Shown here: piece after piece, positions 6,360 to 14,422 of the stretch
Position numbering within the stretch: the stretch's first letter is position 1
Layout of the letters: every line of letters starts with the position of its first letter
NCBI GenBank assembly: GCA_020344865.1
Contig: CP070830.1
Coordinates: 2,121,226 to 2,137,296, forward strand
Reading direction: 5' to 3'
Length of the DNA stretch: 16,071 nucleotides
From: Planctomycetota bacterium
GTDB lineage: Bacteria > Planctomycetota > Phycisphaerae > Sedimentisphaerales > Anaerobacaceae
Position numbers and translations under genes: made by a program
The notes under the pieces: model-generated
Databases searched by the model: none
Told to the model about the DNA's origin: nothing
Seen by the model: the letters and a program-made list of their open reading frames with translations, nothing else

Positions 6360-7682
6360 ATGATAGGTTGTCACACAGGACGATTGTTTCAAGTAACTGT
6401 TGCCGGGGGTTCTTACCAGGAAGGCCTAACAGCCGTCGTGCAGGGCCACCCGCCCGGAATGCTGCTAACCGAGCAGGAGATTTACGGTGATTTACTTCTG
6501 CGAAAGCCGGGCGCGGACGAACTGTCCAGTCCGCGAAAGGAGCCCGACCTTCCGATTATATACTCCGGCCTGAACGCCGCCGATACGATTGAGGGAGCAG
6601 GCAACAGAAACCATACGAACGGGACTCCGCTTTCAATCCTGATTCCCAACCTCGACCGGCATTTCATCCACATCAAGCAATATCAGGACACGAACCGCAC
6701 CCCCCGCCCGGGCCACGCATCCTATGCCTCATTCATAAAATACGGCCCAGACGACGATGCCATTGGCGCGGGAATATTCAGCGGGCGCTATACCTCGACC
6801 ATAGTAGCCGCCGGATACGTCGCCAAGAAAGTCCTGAAAAAATGCAGTATAGAGGTCTTTGCCTATGTCAAGGAAATCGCCGGTGTACGATGTCCCGATA
6901 TGGCTGCCGAGCGGGCCCTTGAGTACACCAATAACTACAAAGAAATGCGCCGCGACCTCGACCCGTTTTACCAGGAAATCTACGTCAAAGGCCGCATAAC
7001 AATGGAGATGCGGTTTCTGGAAAAGATGAAAATATTAGCCGAGATTGAGCAACAAATCGACGACATCCGCGGCAAAGCCCCCAAAGTAAAGCCCACCAAG
7101 GTTCGGGAAAAATACAATGTTCACCCGATAGTGAACTGCCCCGACATTGACGCGGCACAGGAGATGGTCGATGCCTGCAACAAGATTGCCAAGACGGGCG
7201 ATTCGGCCGGCGGTACAGTCGAAGTTGTAGTCACCGGTGTGCCGGCCGGTCTGGGTGAACCGGTCTTCGATAAAATGGACGGCCAGCTTGGCAAGATGCT
7301 CGGCATCGGGGCCGTAAAGGGCGTAGAGGTCGGCGCCGGCTTCGCGGTTAAAGATATGACCGGCAGCGAAAACAACGACCAGATGCACGCCGAAAACGGC
7401 AAAGTGGTTTTCGATTCGAATAACGCCGGCGGCATAACTGGCGGGCTTTCCACGGGACAGCCAATCGTTGTAAGACTTGCTGTCAAGCCAACACCAACCA
7501 TTGACAAGCCACAGAAGACGATTGACAAATACACGCTCCAGAACAAAGAACTCGCGGCCATCACCAGACGTGACCCCACGATTGTGGCCCGTATATGGCC
7601 TGTTGCCGAGAACTATACTGCGATGGTTATACTCGATAACCTAATGGCACACTACGGCTACCAGGCGCTTATAAACAAATAA
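6360..7682 (+). CDS. aroC: Chorismate synthase homologue with altered active-site motifs
   Basis: Chorismate synthase converts EPSP to chorismate using reduced FMN. Family identity is clear along the whole chain: RKEPD (59-63), RPGHA with the second invariant His (His119), GVPAGLGEPVFDK (293-305), AVKGVEVGAGF (318-328), GGITGGLSTGQPIV (358-371) and KPTPTI (376-381). Three hallmark sites differ. GESHG reads GGSYQ (16-20), so the proton-donating His is Tyr19. GRSSARET reads GIFSGRYT (138-145). RHDP reads RRDP (403-406). At 440 residues it is longer than the usual 350-390, with an extra charged, probably helical segment of about 50 residues near 185-250. AGGAG lies 6 bases before the ATG, and the gene is tightly linked to aroA. 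It may be a working but divergent enzyme or a relative with changed chemistry; both are inferences. Confidence 0.88.
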   Translation: MIGCHTGRLFQVTVAGGSYQEGLTAVVQGHPPGMLLTEQEIYGDLLLRKPGADELSSPRKEPDLPIIYSGLNAADTIEGAGNRNHTNGTPLSILIPNLDRHFIHIKQYQDTNRTPRPGHASYASFIKYGPDDDAIGAGIFSGRYTSTIVAAGYVAKKVLKKCSIEVFAYVKEIAGVRCPDMAAERALEYTNNYKEMRRDLDPFYQEIYVKGRITMEMRFLEKMKILAEIEQQIDDIRGKAPKVKPTKVREKYNVHPIVNCPDIDAAQEMVDACNKIAKTGDSAGGTVEVVVTGVPAGLGEPVFDKMDGQLGKMLGIGAVKGVEVGAGFAVKDMTGSENNDQMHAENGKVVFDSNNAGGITGGLSTGQPIVVRLAVKPTPTIDKPQKTIDKYTLQNKELAAITRRDPTIVARIWPVAENYTAMVILDNLMAHYGYQALINK

Positions 7683-7701
7683 CAGGGTTCTTCAGAAATG
7701 A

Positions 7702-7728
7702 AAAAGCCCCGGCAAAACCGGGGCTTTT
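7702..7728. terminator. Bidirectional rho-independent terminator
   Basis: AAAAGCCCCGG (7702-7712) pairs perfectly with CCGGGGCTTTT (7718-7728) around a 5-base loop. The A and T tracts make it work for both strands. It lies between the convergent ends of aroC and the giant beta-helix gene. Confidence 0.93.
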
Positions 7729-7749
7729 GTTCGCTATTACATCGTATCT

Positions 7750-10700
7750 TTACCAAAGAGGATACGCCGGCAATGTTGTTGACCAATCGCTCTCATTTTG
7801 ATTCGCCGAAAGGTCTCGGACCTTGAAACGGAAGCGCAGGCCCTGATTCGTTCTGCCTACGAGAACGTTCCACGTCGGCAAATCTATCCAACCACTGCTG
7901 TAACCAGCCGGATATATCCCCGGAATGTCAACGCACTCGAAGTAATACTGCACGCCCGCACCTTCCGGGTCAGTAGCTACCAACGCCGTCATGTGCACCC
8001 AGGCATTAAAACCTTCCCCTGTTTCGTAAGGCTGTCCCCCATTGAGCGCATTCGGGTCCCACATCACGGGCCACGGTGCGTTCACGTCCTCCTCTACTCC
8101 TGCCTCAGGGATAACGCCTACAATGCTCGACCAGCCGGTTTCATTACGCCACTGAGACCCATCGCGTGCCTTGACTCTATATGCATACTGAGTCCCGGTC
8201 ATCAAACCGATGTCGGTATAGGTAGTCTCATTCTGCCATCCGCTGTCATCTCCGCCCGGCAGGCCCGTAGTCTCCTCAAAATAGTACTGCACGCCGCCGC
8301 TGGCGTCCGTGGCGGTGGTCGCTATCATTGTAGCTGAAGTCTCAGAGGCGCCGTAAGGCTGAATTGCCCACGTCATAGGATCAGGCGTCGGCGGTGTGCG
8401 GTCCACCAGTTCGCCGGCTACAGCATAGCCGATATATGACCAGTCGGTCATGTTATGAGCAGCGTCTCTTGCTCTGACCCTGTAGCCGTATTTCTCGCCG
8501 GTTATAAGACCCGAATCAACATGCGCCTCGCAAGGGTCCCAATCCCAAATCCGGTAGACGTCACCCGACGCGAAGTAGTAACGCTCAAATTGATATTCTA
8601 TATCTGAGCCGGAATTGTCGCGGGCCGTTGTCGCTACCATAGTAATCACGCCCTGGGCCGTGGAGTAAGGCGGAAACGCCCACGTCATCGGGTCCGGTGA
8701 CGGAGGCATGGCATCCATTTCCAAGAAGTTCTGGGCAAAAAGTGCGTAGTCACTCATGTTAACCACGCCGTCTTGATTCAAATCCTTGCCGTGACACCAG
8801 TCGGGGAATTCACAGCCCACGTCCAGCCAGTGCAGGTTAAACCTGTACAGGTCGGGCCCGTCTACATCCCCGTCAAAATCAAAGTCACCGACCAAATCGC
8901 TGGTCATAACATAATGATAGCCCATATCCACCTGAGCGTCAGGATAAAAAGACGGTTCGAAACCGTCAAGCACGCCATCCGTGCGGGTTGTGTGCCGGTA
9001 CATATTCAGAGAGTGCGCGATATCGCTGCCGACATCCACACACGGACTTATGGTTGACTGGTTTGGACTGGCGGCAGGCTGACTTAGGAAAAACTCACCT
9101 GAGCCGCCAAAGTTACCCAAATTACCGAAAACAAAAAGCGGGTCGTCTAGGCTGGTCCCGGCTAAATTGCTGGTCTCATCCCAATTGAGGACGCAGCCGG
9201 AATCGACGAATACGCCCAGGGAGCCCCCCTGAACGTCGCTATAGCTGACGCTCACCGCGGCAGAGCTTATGTTGGTACCGACCGCTATCTCGTTCCCGAA
9301 ATCGGCCGAGTTATCCCACAGAATACTGTCAATGATATTAGTATTGCCTCCGTCGGAGCAGTATAAACCGCCTCCGGCCTTGTTCGCAAAGAAAGCCCCT
9401 GAGACGAGATTGTCGGCCATCGTGCAGTTGGAGACCTGCAGTTGCGCAAGCAGACTGGCCGCTGCGCCGCCGCCGGACCTTCCGGCTATATTCTCTGCCA
9501 GCAGGCAATTGGTAAGTAAGTCGTCGGTCTCTCCGCTGAAGAATACTCCGCCACCGGAGGCCCCGGCTTCATTGCCGACAAAAGTGCAGTCGATAACTTC
9601 ACCCCACATCCTGTCGGCGTACAGTCCGCCGCCGTCACCGGGCAGATAATAATTACGATTGGGGTCGTACGCGTTCGGGTCGTTGTCCTCGCCGCACGGG
9701 TCGGTCACCATTCCAAAGGCATCGTTGTACGTGAAATCGCAGCCGATAACAGTCGCCAAGCCGTCGATGCTCAGCAATCCGCCGCCGCGATACGCCACGT
9801 TGGATTCGAAGCTGCTGTCCACGACCCTGGCACTCGAGTCCCTGCAGTATATGCCGCCGCCGAGAGAAGCCTTGTTTCGCCCTACGAAGCAGTCCACAAA
9901 GGTAACCAAAGCGGTCCCTTCGGCACAGACGCCGCCGCCGTGTCCCGTGTAGGGGTCAAGGTGGTAATATGCACGGTCATGCTCAGGGTCTCCCTCAGGA
10001 GGCGGATTGAAATAGGCATCGAGGTCCTCGTCCGGCCTGACAGCGGTATTGTCCGTTATCGTACAGCCGACAAACGTTATGTTTGAATCCGCCGCACAAT
10101 AAACACCGGCGCCGTAGCTGGGGATTTGATAGCTTATTTCCGGCTCCATGTCATTGTCCCCTGTCGGCCATGCGCCTCCCTGACCGCTCATCCCGCCGGA
10201 AGTGCGGTTGCCGTTGATTGTGCAGTTTATAAAGGTAATCTCGCTGCCCTTGTCGCAGAATACTCCGCCTCCGTATGCGCTGTACCACCGATAGTCCCCG
10301 ATGTAAGGCTGACCGAAGTAATCCTTCCAGACCGTCCACAATTCGACCCCGGGCAAGAGCTCAAAACTCAGGTCCTCAGGATGGACGTCCGGATAGGGCG
10401 GGAAAAGAAAACCGATGTCACAGGGGTCGCCAATCGCCATCGACTCCGTGCTCCAGTTACCGCCGTAGTTGGGCATTCCGCCGGGGTCCGCCCCGGCGCC
10501 GCCGGCGCCGCCGTTGCCGCCGCCGGCCTGATTATCGATGATTTGACAGTTTATAAACTTAGGAGCGCTGTTTGCACCGCAGTATACCCCGCCGCCGCGG
10601 GCCCAGCCTCCCCACCCGCCTCGACCGGCGTTGTGGGTATCATCGGCACCGCAGCCGCCGGAGGCGTCGCCCCCTCGCATCATATTATCCCTGATTATGC

Positions 10701-13700
10701 AGTTCTTGATTGTCGGGCTGGCGCCGTTCGCGACCCTGACCGCGCCGCCTTCAACCCCGGGACCGTCTATACCATTTTCACCAGGACAGTTCTCAGGGTC
10801 GATCCTTAGGCCAGGCTGCCACCAGCAGTTCTGAATCGTAAAACCATCCAAAACGCAGCGCGAATCCGCATTCTGGCCGAAGTTGATACGACGTTCAACA
10901 TACTCGGTGCCGTCAAGAACCGTCGCCGACGGGTCATTGGGATCCAGAGACCTCAGCGTTATAGGTTTGTCCAGCAGTATTCCAGGGCCGTACCACACCC
11001 CCGGAGGTACCAGAACAATATCACCGGGCTGCGCAGCATGGATGGCGGACTCAATAGTGGGATAGCCCACGTCGCCAACGGTAATAGTACGAGGCATACC
11101 GAAGCTTACCGCAACGTGCTTGTTCGAATTCATAAAGACCGTATTGGTTGTCTCGGTCGAAGAATCGTCGTCGGTCCCGCCCCACGCCTGAACTACCCAG
11201 CCCGTGGAGGGTGTAGCGGTAATCGTCACCGTCGTACCGGCATAGTATGTATAAACACCGGTGACCGGGTCGTAATCAAGCGGCGTCGGCGAGGTCGGCT
11301 CAACCGTACCCAGGCCGCTGCCGACACTGACGGTCAGACGAAAGACAGCCGCTCCAACGACCGTACTGTAATGATAACCCAAATCAACCGTGCCGGCATC
11401 GCCCACATTGTCCGTTCTGGTCGTATATGTATCCAGGCCAAGATTTGCAGCGCTGTCGCTGCCCGCGTTCTTCACCGCCGGACTATCATCCGGCTGCCCC
11501 GCGGCGGTCTGGCTGAGATAAAACATACCCAGCGGCCCGCTTACAAACAGCGGGTTGCCGTATATATTATTGATGCCGCCCGGAATATTGACTATTTCTG
11601 AAGGACCTGTGTAGACTAACTGCGTCCCGGAATCGTAGTAGTCGCCGTGGAGATTCTCATAGAACAGACTGTATTGCACGAGCGCATCGCCCCTTGGGTC
11701 TTCCTCGTGTATGGCGTGGTTGTTACAGCCTGCGAATATCGAGTCGCTGATCTGTGGCAGCGAGTCCCAGTTGGAGTATATTCCGCCGCCGTAAACACCC
11801 GCGGCGTTGCCGACCAGCGTGCAGTTCTGAATATCCGGCGTCGCGCTGTAACAGAATATCGCCCCGCCGTGTCTGGCCGCATAGTTGCTGCTCAACAGGC
11901 AGTTCTTCAACACATGAGTGCTTCTGCCCTCGAGACTGATTCCGCCGCCGGACGCCCAATCGCCGTCGGCCCGATTGTCCCTGATAATGCAGTCTTCAAC
12001 CTGCAGGGAGCTGTGCAGACAGAACACACCGCCGCCGTTATAGCCCGTGGAGTGATTTCCGGTAATGTCGCCGCCGCTTATCTCGACGTTCGTCGAGACA
12101 AGGTCGAGCCCTCCGCCTTCCGTCGCCTGGTTATTGCCGATGTAACAGTTCGTGAAATTGATATCGGCCGCCTCTGCCGAGATGCCGCCGCCGTAACTCG
12201 CCTCGTTTGAGACGAAACTGCAGCTGTTAAAGTCCAACGTAAGCAGCGTACCGACATATACGTCCATCGCCCCGCCGAACGTGCCCGCCTCGTTGTTACC
12301 GAACGAGCAGTCCGCCAGCGTCGCGTTGCTTTTGCACTTTATAGCGCCGCCGTCGTTCTTGGCCGAATTGCCTCCGAACGTACAGCCACGAATGTCCACA
12401 CTGCAGCCGGAACCTATATACATCGCGCCGCCTGACCCAAAATCGAAATGGGCATCCCTCCAAAGGTCGCCGCCGTCGTTCGGGTCGGAATTACCGTAGA
12501 ATAAACACGCCCGGTTCGGGTCGTAACTGTTATGGATGATTATATTACAGCCATTGCCGAAGTATATCGCCCCACCGAGGTTATCTATGAAGTCGCAGTT
12601 ATTGAGATTAACACTATTCAGACCGGCAAAATACAGGGCTCCTCCCGCGGTAACTCTCTTCTCCGGAAGCCCGTAATACCCCGGCAATCCAATCGCCGCG
12701 AAAACCTGATACCAATACGAGACCTCGTAGGCCTTGTTATTCGTGAACGTACAGTTGGTGAGGCTCGCACTTGTGCCTCCATCATAGCAGGCCGCACCGC
12801 CGAAAATACTTCCAGTGGCCGGGGCTATACCATCCTGCCCTGCGGGAGGTCGCGGGTCACCCTCGTCACCGAGGCCTCTGGAACCGCCCTGACCGCCGAG
12901 GCCCATGGTGGCGATGTTCCCGCTAAAAGTGCAATTCACTATGATTGGATTACTTGGATTAATTCCGCCTCCGGCATAGATTACACCACCGGCCCCGTCA
13001 CCATGGCCATCACCGGCGTTACCGCCCCCCCCCTGGACTCCCTCCCAGGTCAGCCCGCCATCCGACGTGTTAGGATCGCCGCCGTCGCCGCCGTCGCCGC
13101 CGACGCCGCCACGGGCTATATTATTTCTAAATATACAATCTGTAACAACCGGGCTGCTTCCGCCAAGGCAGGCCAAAACCGCCCCGAATCCATCGCCAAA
13201 ACCGTCCCCGCCGTTACCACCCCACTGGCCGTCTTCGGTTTCCTGCCACTCGCGCGGGTCCGGTATCTCGTCGTCGTCCGGATCTAAATCGCAGGGCTGT
13301 ACTGGGTTAGCTAGAAGATCAGGCGTCCGGCATCCCGGGTCCTCATCGTTGTCATATTCATAACATCGATAGTAGTACAACGTGCCATCCCGCCCGTCGG
13401 CGCCCCTGCCGCCCTCGGCGCCGGTTACCGTACAATCCTCGACTACGCAATATTTGATAGTGGGTGAAGACCCGCCCTCACAGAGAATTGCGCCGCCGTA
13501 ACCATTGCCAGATTTGTCCTGACCATAATCGGCAATCGGCGGACCCTCGGGGTCCCCCCATGGGGTATCGAAGCACATATGTTGGCCGTTATGCTGAGGA
13601 GGCCGCCAAGTCATAGGCTGCGGCAGGCCGAACTCGCCGTCCTCTCCCTTAGGCCCCCTCGCGTACCCGTTTTTGATGGTAAATCCCATCACTACGCTGT

Positions 13701-14064
13701 TCGGGCCCTCGCCGTTGTGGAACCGGAAGGCACGATTCGCCTTTCCGCTGTCCTCACCCGTGGTGTGTGCCGGCTTGCCGCCGCAGTCAATTACCGTGCC
13801 GGCAATAATACCCCAGTCGGGATAGTCAGGATTAATCATGCTCCTGACCGTAATGGCCTTGCCTCCGAAATCGAGGTTGCGATTTCCCGAACCGCTGTAT
13901 ACGCCGGGAGCTACTTCCACCACGTCGCCGTTATGAGCGGCATTGATACCCTTTTGAATGGTATCATAAACCCTTGACCGGGGCGAAACCGAGATTATCG
14001 CCGCCGCGCAAAAACCCTCAACAAACAGCAAAATCAACAAGCTAATCAGAATTTGACGCTTCAT
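7750..14064 (-). CDS. Giant secreted double beta-helix protein with internal dockerin and FN3-like repeats
   Basis: A 2104-residue exported protein, probably a surface or extracellular binding protein. Residues 1-21 are a signal peptide (MKRQ, then a hydrophobic stretch). Module 1 (about 30-900) and module 2 (about 991-1719) are each a right-handed parallel beta-helix. Each begins with a pectate-lyase-like IxxGIxAAxxGDxVxVxPGVY segment, runs through many GGGIYC...NCxFxxNxA coils as in chlamydial Pmp proteins, and ends in a TTRTD...DxGYHY motif. An InlB-B-like beta-repeat (908-989) joins them. A dockerin with Ca loops at 1727-1738 and 1761-1772 follows. Three FN3-like repeats (about 1788-1886, 1889-1988, 1995-2104) close the protein; two start PDPMTWA. 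No pectate-lyase catalytic set or C-terminal anchor was recognised. The ATG is preceded by GGTGAT 8 bases upstream. A G9 run lies at 13025-13033. Confidence 0.85.
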   Translation of the reverse strand: MKRQILISLLILLFVEGFCAAAIISVSPRSRVYDTIQKGINAAHNGDVVEVAPGVYSGSGNRNLDFGGKAITVRSMINPDYPDWGIIAGTVIDCGGKPAHTTGEDSGKANRAFRFHNGEGPNSVVMGFTIKNGYARGPKGEDGEFGLPQPMTWRPPQHNGQHMCFDTPWGDPEGPPIADYGQDKSGNGYGGAILCEGGSSPTIKYCVVEDCTVTGAEGGRGADGRDGTLYYYRCYEYDNDEDPGCRTPDLLANPVQPCDLDPDDDEIPDPREWQETEDGQWGGNGGDGFGDGFGAVLACLGGSSPVVTDCIFRNNIARGGVGGDGGDGGDPNTSDGGLTWEGVQGGGGNAGDGHGDGAGGVIYAGGGINPSNPIIVNCTFSGNIATMGLGGQGGSRGLGDEGDPRPPAGQDGIAPATGSIFGGAACYDGGTSASLTNCTFTNNKAYEVSYWYQVFAAIGLPGYYGLPEKRVTAGGALYFAGLNSVNLNNCDFIDNLGGAIYFGNGCNIIIHNSYDPNRACLFYGNSDPNDGGDLWRDAHFDFGSGGAMYIGSGCSVDIRGCTFGGNSAKNDGGAIKCKSNATLADCSFGNNEAGTFGGAMDVYVGTLLTLDFNSCSFVSNEASYGGGISAEAADINFTNCYIGNNQATEGGGLDLVSTNVEISGGDITGNHSTGYNGGGVFCLHSSLQVEDCIIRDNRADGDWASGGGISLEGRSTHVLKNCLLSSNYAARHGGAIFCYSATPDIQNCTLVGNAAGVYGGGIYSNWDSLPQISDSIFAGCNNHAIHEEDPRGDALVQYSLFYENLHGDYYDSGTQLVYTGPSEIVNIPGGINNIYGNPLFVSGPLGMFYLSQTAAGQPDDSPAVKNAGSDSAANLGLDTYTTRTDNVGDAGTVDLGYHYSTVVGAAVFRLTVSVGSGLGTVEPTSPTPLDYDPVTGVYTYYAGTTVTITATPSTGWVVQAWGGTDDDSSTETTNTVFMNSNKHVAVSFGMPRTITVGDVGYPTIESAIHAAQPGDIVLVPPGVWYGPGILLDKPITLRSLDPNDPSATVLDGTEYVERRINFGQNADSRCVLDGFTIQNCWWQPGLRIDPENCPGENGIDGPGVEGGAVRVANGASPTIKNCIIRDNMMRGGDASGGCGADDTHNAGRGGWGGWARGGGVYCGANSAPKFINCQIIDNQAGGGNGGAGGAGADPGGMPNYGGNWSTESMAIGDPCDIGFLFPPYPDVHPEDLSFELLPGVELWTVWKDYFGQPYIGDYRWYSAYGGGVFCDKGSEITFINCTINGNRTSGGMSGQGGAWPTGDNDMEPEISYQIPSYGAGVYCAADSNITFVGCTITDNTAVRPDEDLDAYFNPPPEGDPEHDRAYYHLDPYTGHGGGVCAEGTALVTFVDCFVGRNKASLGGGIYCRDSSARVVDSSFESNVAYRGGGLLSIDGLATVIGCDFTYNDAFGMVTDPCGEDNDPNAYDPNRNYYLPGDGGGLYADRMWGEVIDCTFVGNEAGASGGGVFFSGETDDLLTNCLLAENIAGRSGGGAAASLLAQLQVSNCTMADNLVSGAFFANKAGGGLYCSDGGNTNIIDSILWDNSADFGNEIAVGTNISSAAVSVSYSDVQGGSLGVFVDSGCVLNWDETSNLAGTSLDDPLFVFGNLGNFGGSGEFFLSQPAASPNQSTISPCVDVGSDIAHSLNMYRHTTRTDGVLDGFEPSFYPDAQVDMGYHYVMTSDLVGDFDFDGDVDGPDLYRFNLHWLDVGCEFPDWCHGKDLNQDGVVNMSDYALFAQNFLEMDAMPPSPDPMTWAFPPYSTAQGVITMVATTARDNSGSDIEYQFERYYFASGDVYRIWDWDPCEAHVDSGLITGEKYGYRVRARDAAHNMTDWSYIGYAVAGELVDRTPPTPDPMTWAIQPYGASETSATMIATTATDASGGVQYYFEETTGLPGGDDSGWQNETTYTDIGLMTGTQYAYRVKARDGSQWRNETGWSSIVGVIPEAGVEEDVNAPWPVMWDPNALNGGQPYETGEGFNAWVHMTALVATDPEGAGVQYYFECVDIPGIYPAGYSSGWIDLPTWNVLVGRTNQGLRFRFKVRDLSANQNESDWSTTLPAYPLW
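13025..13033 (-). repeat. G9 homopolymer in the giant beta-helix gene
   Basis: Nine consecutive C on the plus strand, hence G9 in the coding strand, encode part of QGGGGN (residues 344-349). A one-base slip would shift the frame and truncate the 2104-residue protein near residue 350. Confidence 0.85.
13078..13110. repeat. 9-base tandem repeat coding for a glycine-rich loop
   Basis: The unit gccgccgtc is repeated about 3.7 times with one variant base. It encodes GGDGGDGGVGG-like loop sequence in the first helix module. Changes in copy number would keep the reading frame and only alter loop length. Confidence 0.7.
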
Positions 14065-14133
14065 TTTTTATCATCACCCCAAAAACTATGATATATACTA
14101 CTGTCATGATTTCCGTAATTGGCGGCCAAAACC

Positions 14134-14175
14134 GGGATGGCACGCCCAAAAACACACCTGGCGTGCTTTAATCCC
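14134..14175 (-). promoter_or_regulatory. Stable hairpin in the upstream region of the giant gene
   Basis: GGGAT (14134-14138) pairs with ATCCC (14171-14175), and GCACGCC (14140-14146) with GGCGTGC (14160-14166), around a 13-base loop. There is an asymmetric internal loop of 1 and 4 bases. In minus-strand RNA four further G-U pairs would extend the base. There is no strong U tract, so it is either a structured 5' leader of the giant gene or part of the secretin transcript's 3' end. Confidence 0.5.
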
Positions 14176-14267
14176 AACCTAACTTCTTCGATACAGCCTA
14201 ATATCAACAAAACCATGCGGTAAACCGCCTAAATCCACAATCCAATACAAATAAACCATCTACTACT

Positions 14268-14297
14268 ATGTGCACACAACTCCGTCATTTGTTACAC
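14268..14297 (-). promoter_or_regulatory. Possible ECF-type promoter for the giant gene
   Basis: The minus strand reads GTGTAAC (14291-14297), resembling the AAC-containing -35 element of ECF sigma factors. About 18-22 bases later comes GCACATAG, which could hold the -10. It would give a leader of roughly 200 bases. No ECF sigma gene is in the window. The assignment is tentative. Confidence 0.25.
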
Positions 14298-14422
14298 TTT
14301 TTTTCAAGTTTTTTGCCAAAAATTTTACAAATCCTTAAAATACCCCTCACCGAACCAAAAGCACTGCCAACCGGATACCACAAAAATACACTAAATATCG
14401 CGGTAACTTACCCATCAAGATG

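Larger units (their letters stand above)
8908..13977 (-). repeat. Two tandem beta-helix modules inside the giant gene
   Basis: Module 1 spans about 11365-13977 and module 2 about 8908-11094. They share the same order: opening PGVY segment, three early coils bearing glycine-rich insertions, plain GGG coils, an SDxxxxG strand, a 'xxLFVxGxLGxFxLSQ' segment, then TTRTD and GYHY. The shared order of parts points to an old internal duplication; the sequences have since diverged. Confidence 0.65.
14065..14422. other. Intergenic region between the secretin and giant genes
   Basis: There is no gene in these 358 AT-rich bases. Apart from the hairpin and possible promoter listed separately, they hold GCGGT-aa-ACCGC (14217-14228), the palindrome TGTGCACA (14269-14276), TTGGC-g-GCCAA (14119-14129), and GGTGAT just before the giant gene's ATG. 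No convincing terminator for the secretin gene was found, so read-through into the giant gene is possible. Confidence 0.6.

Noticed and set aside
13078..13110. Short tandem repeats as a CRISPR array
   Set aside because: The repeats are 9 bases without spacers and lie inside a coding region as Gly codons.
10126..13287. Plus-strand frames of 187-251 residues opposite the giant gene
   Set aside because: They mirror the Gly-rich, GGC-biased coding strand, giving Ala/Arg/Pro-rich sequence with no domains or ribosome sites.
7750..14064. Pectate lyase or other polysaccharide lyase activity for the giant protein
   Set aside because: The fold repeats match, but I could not identify a catalytic Asp/Arg or Lys set; an adhesin or scaffold role is equally likely.
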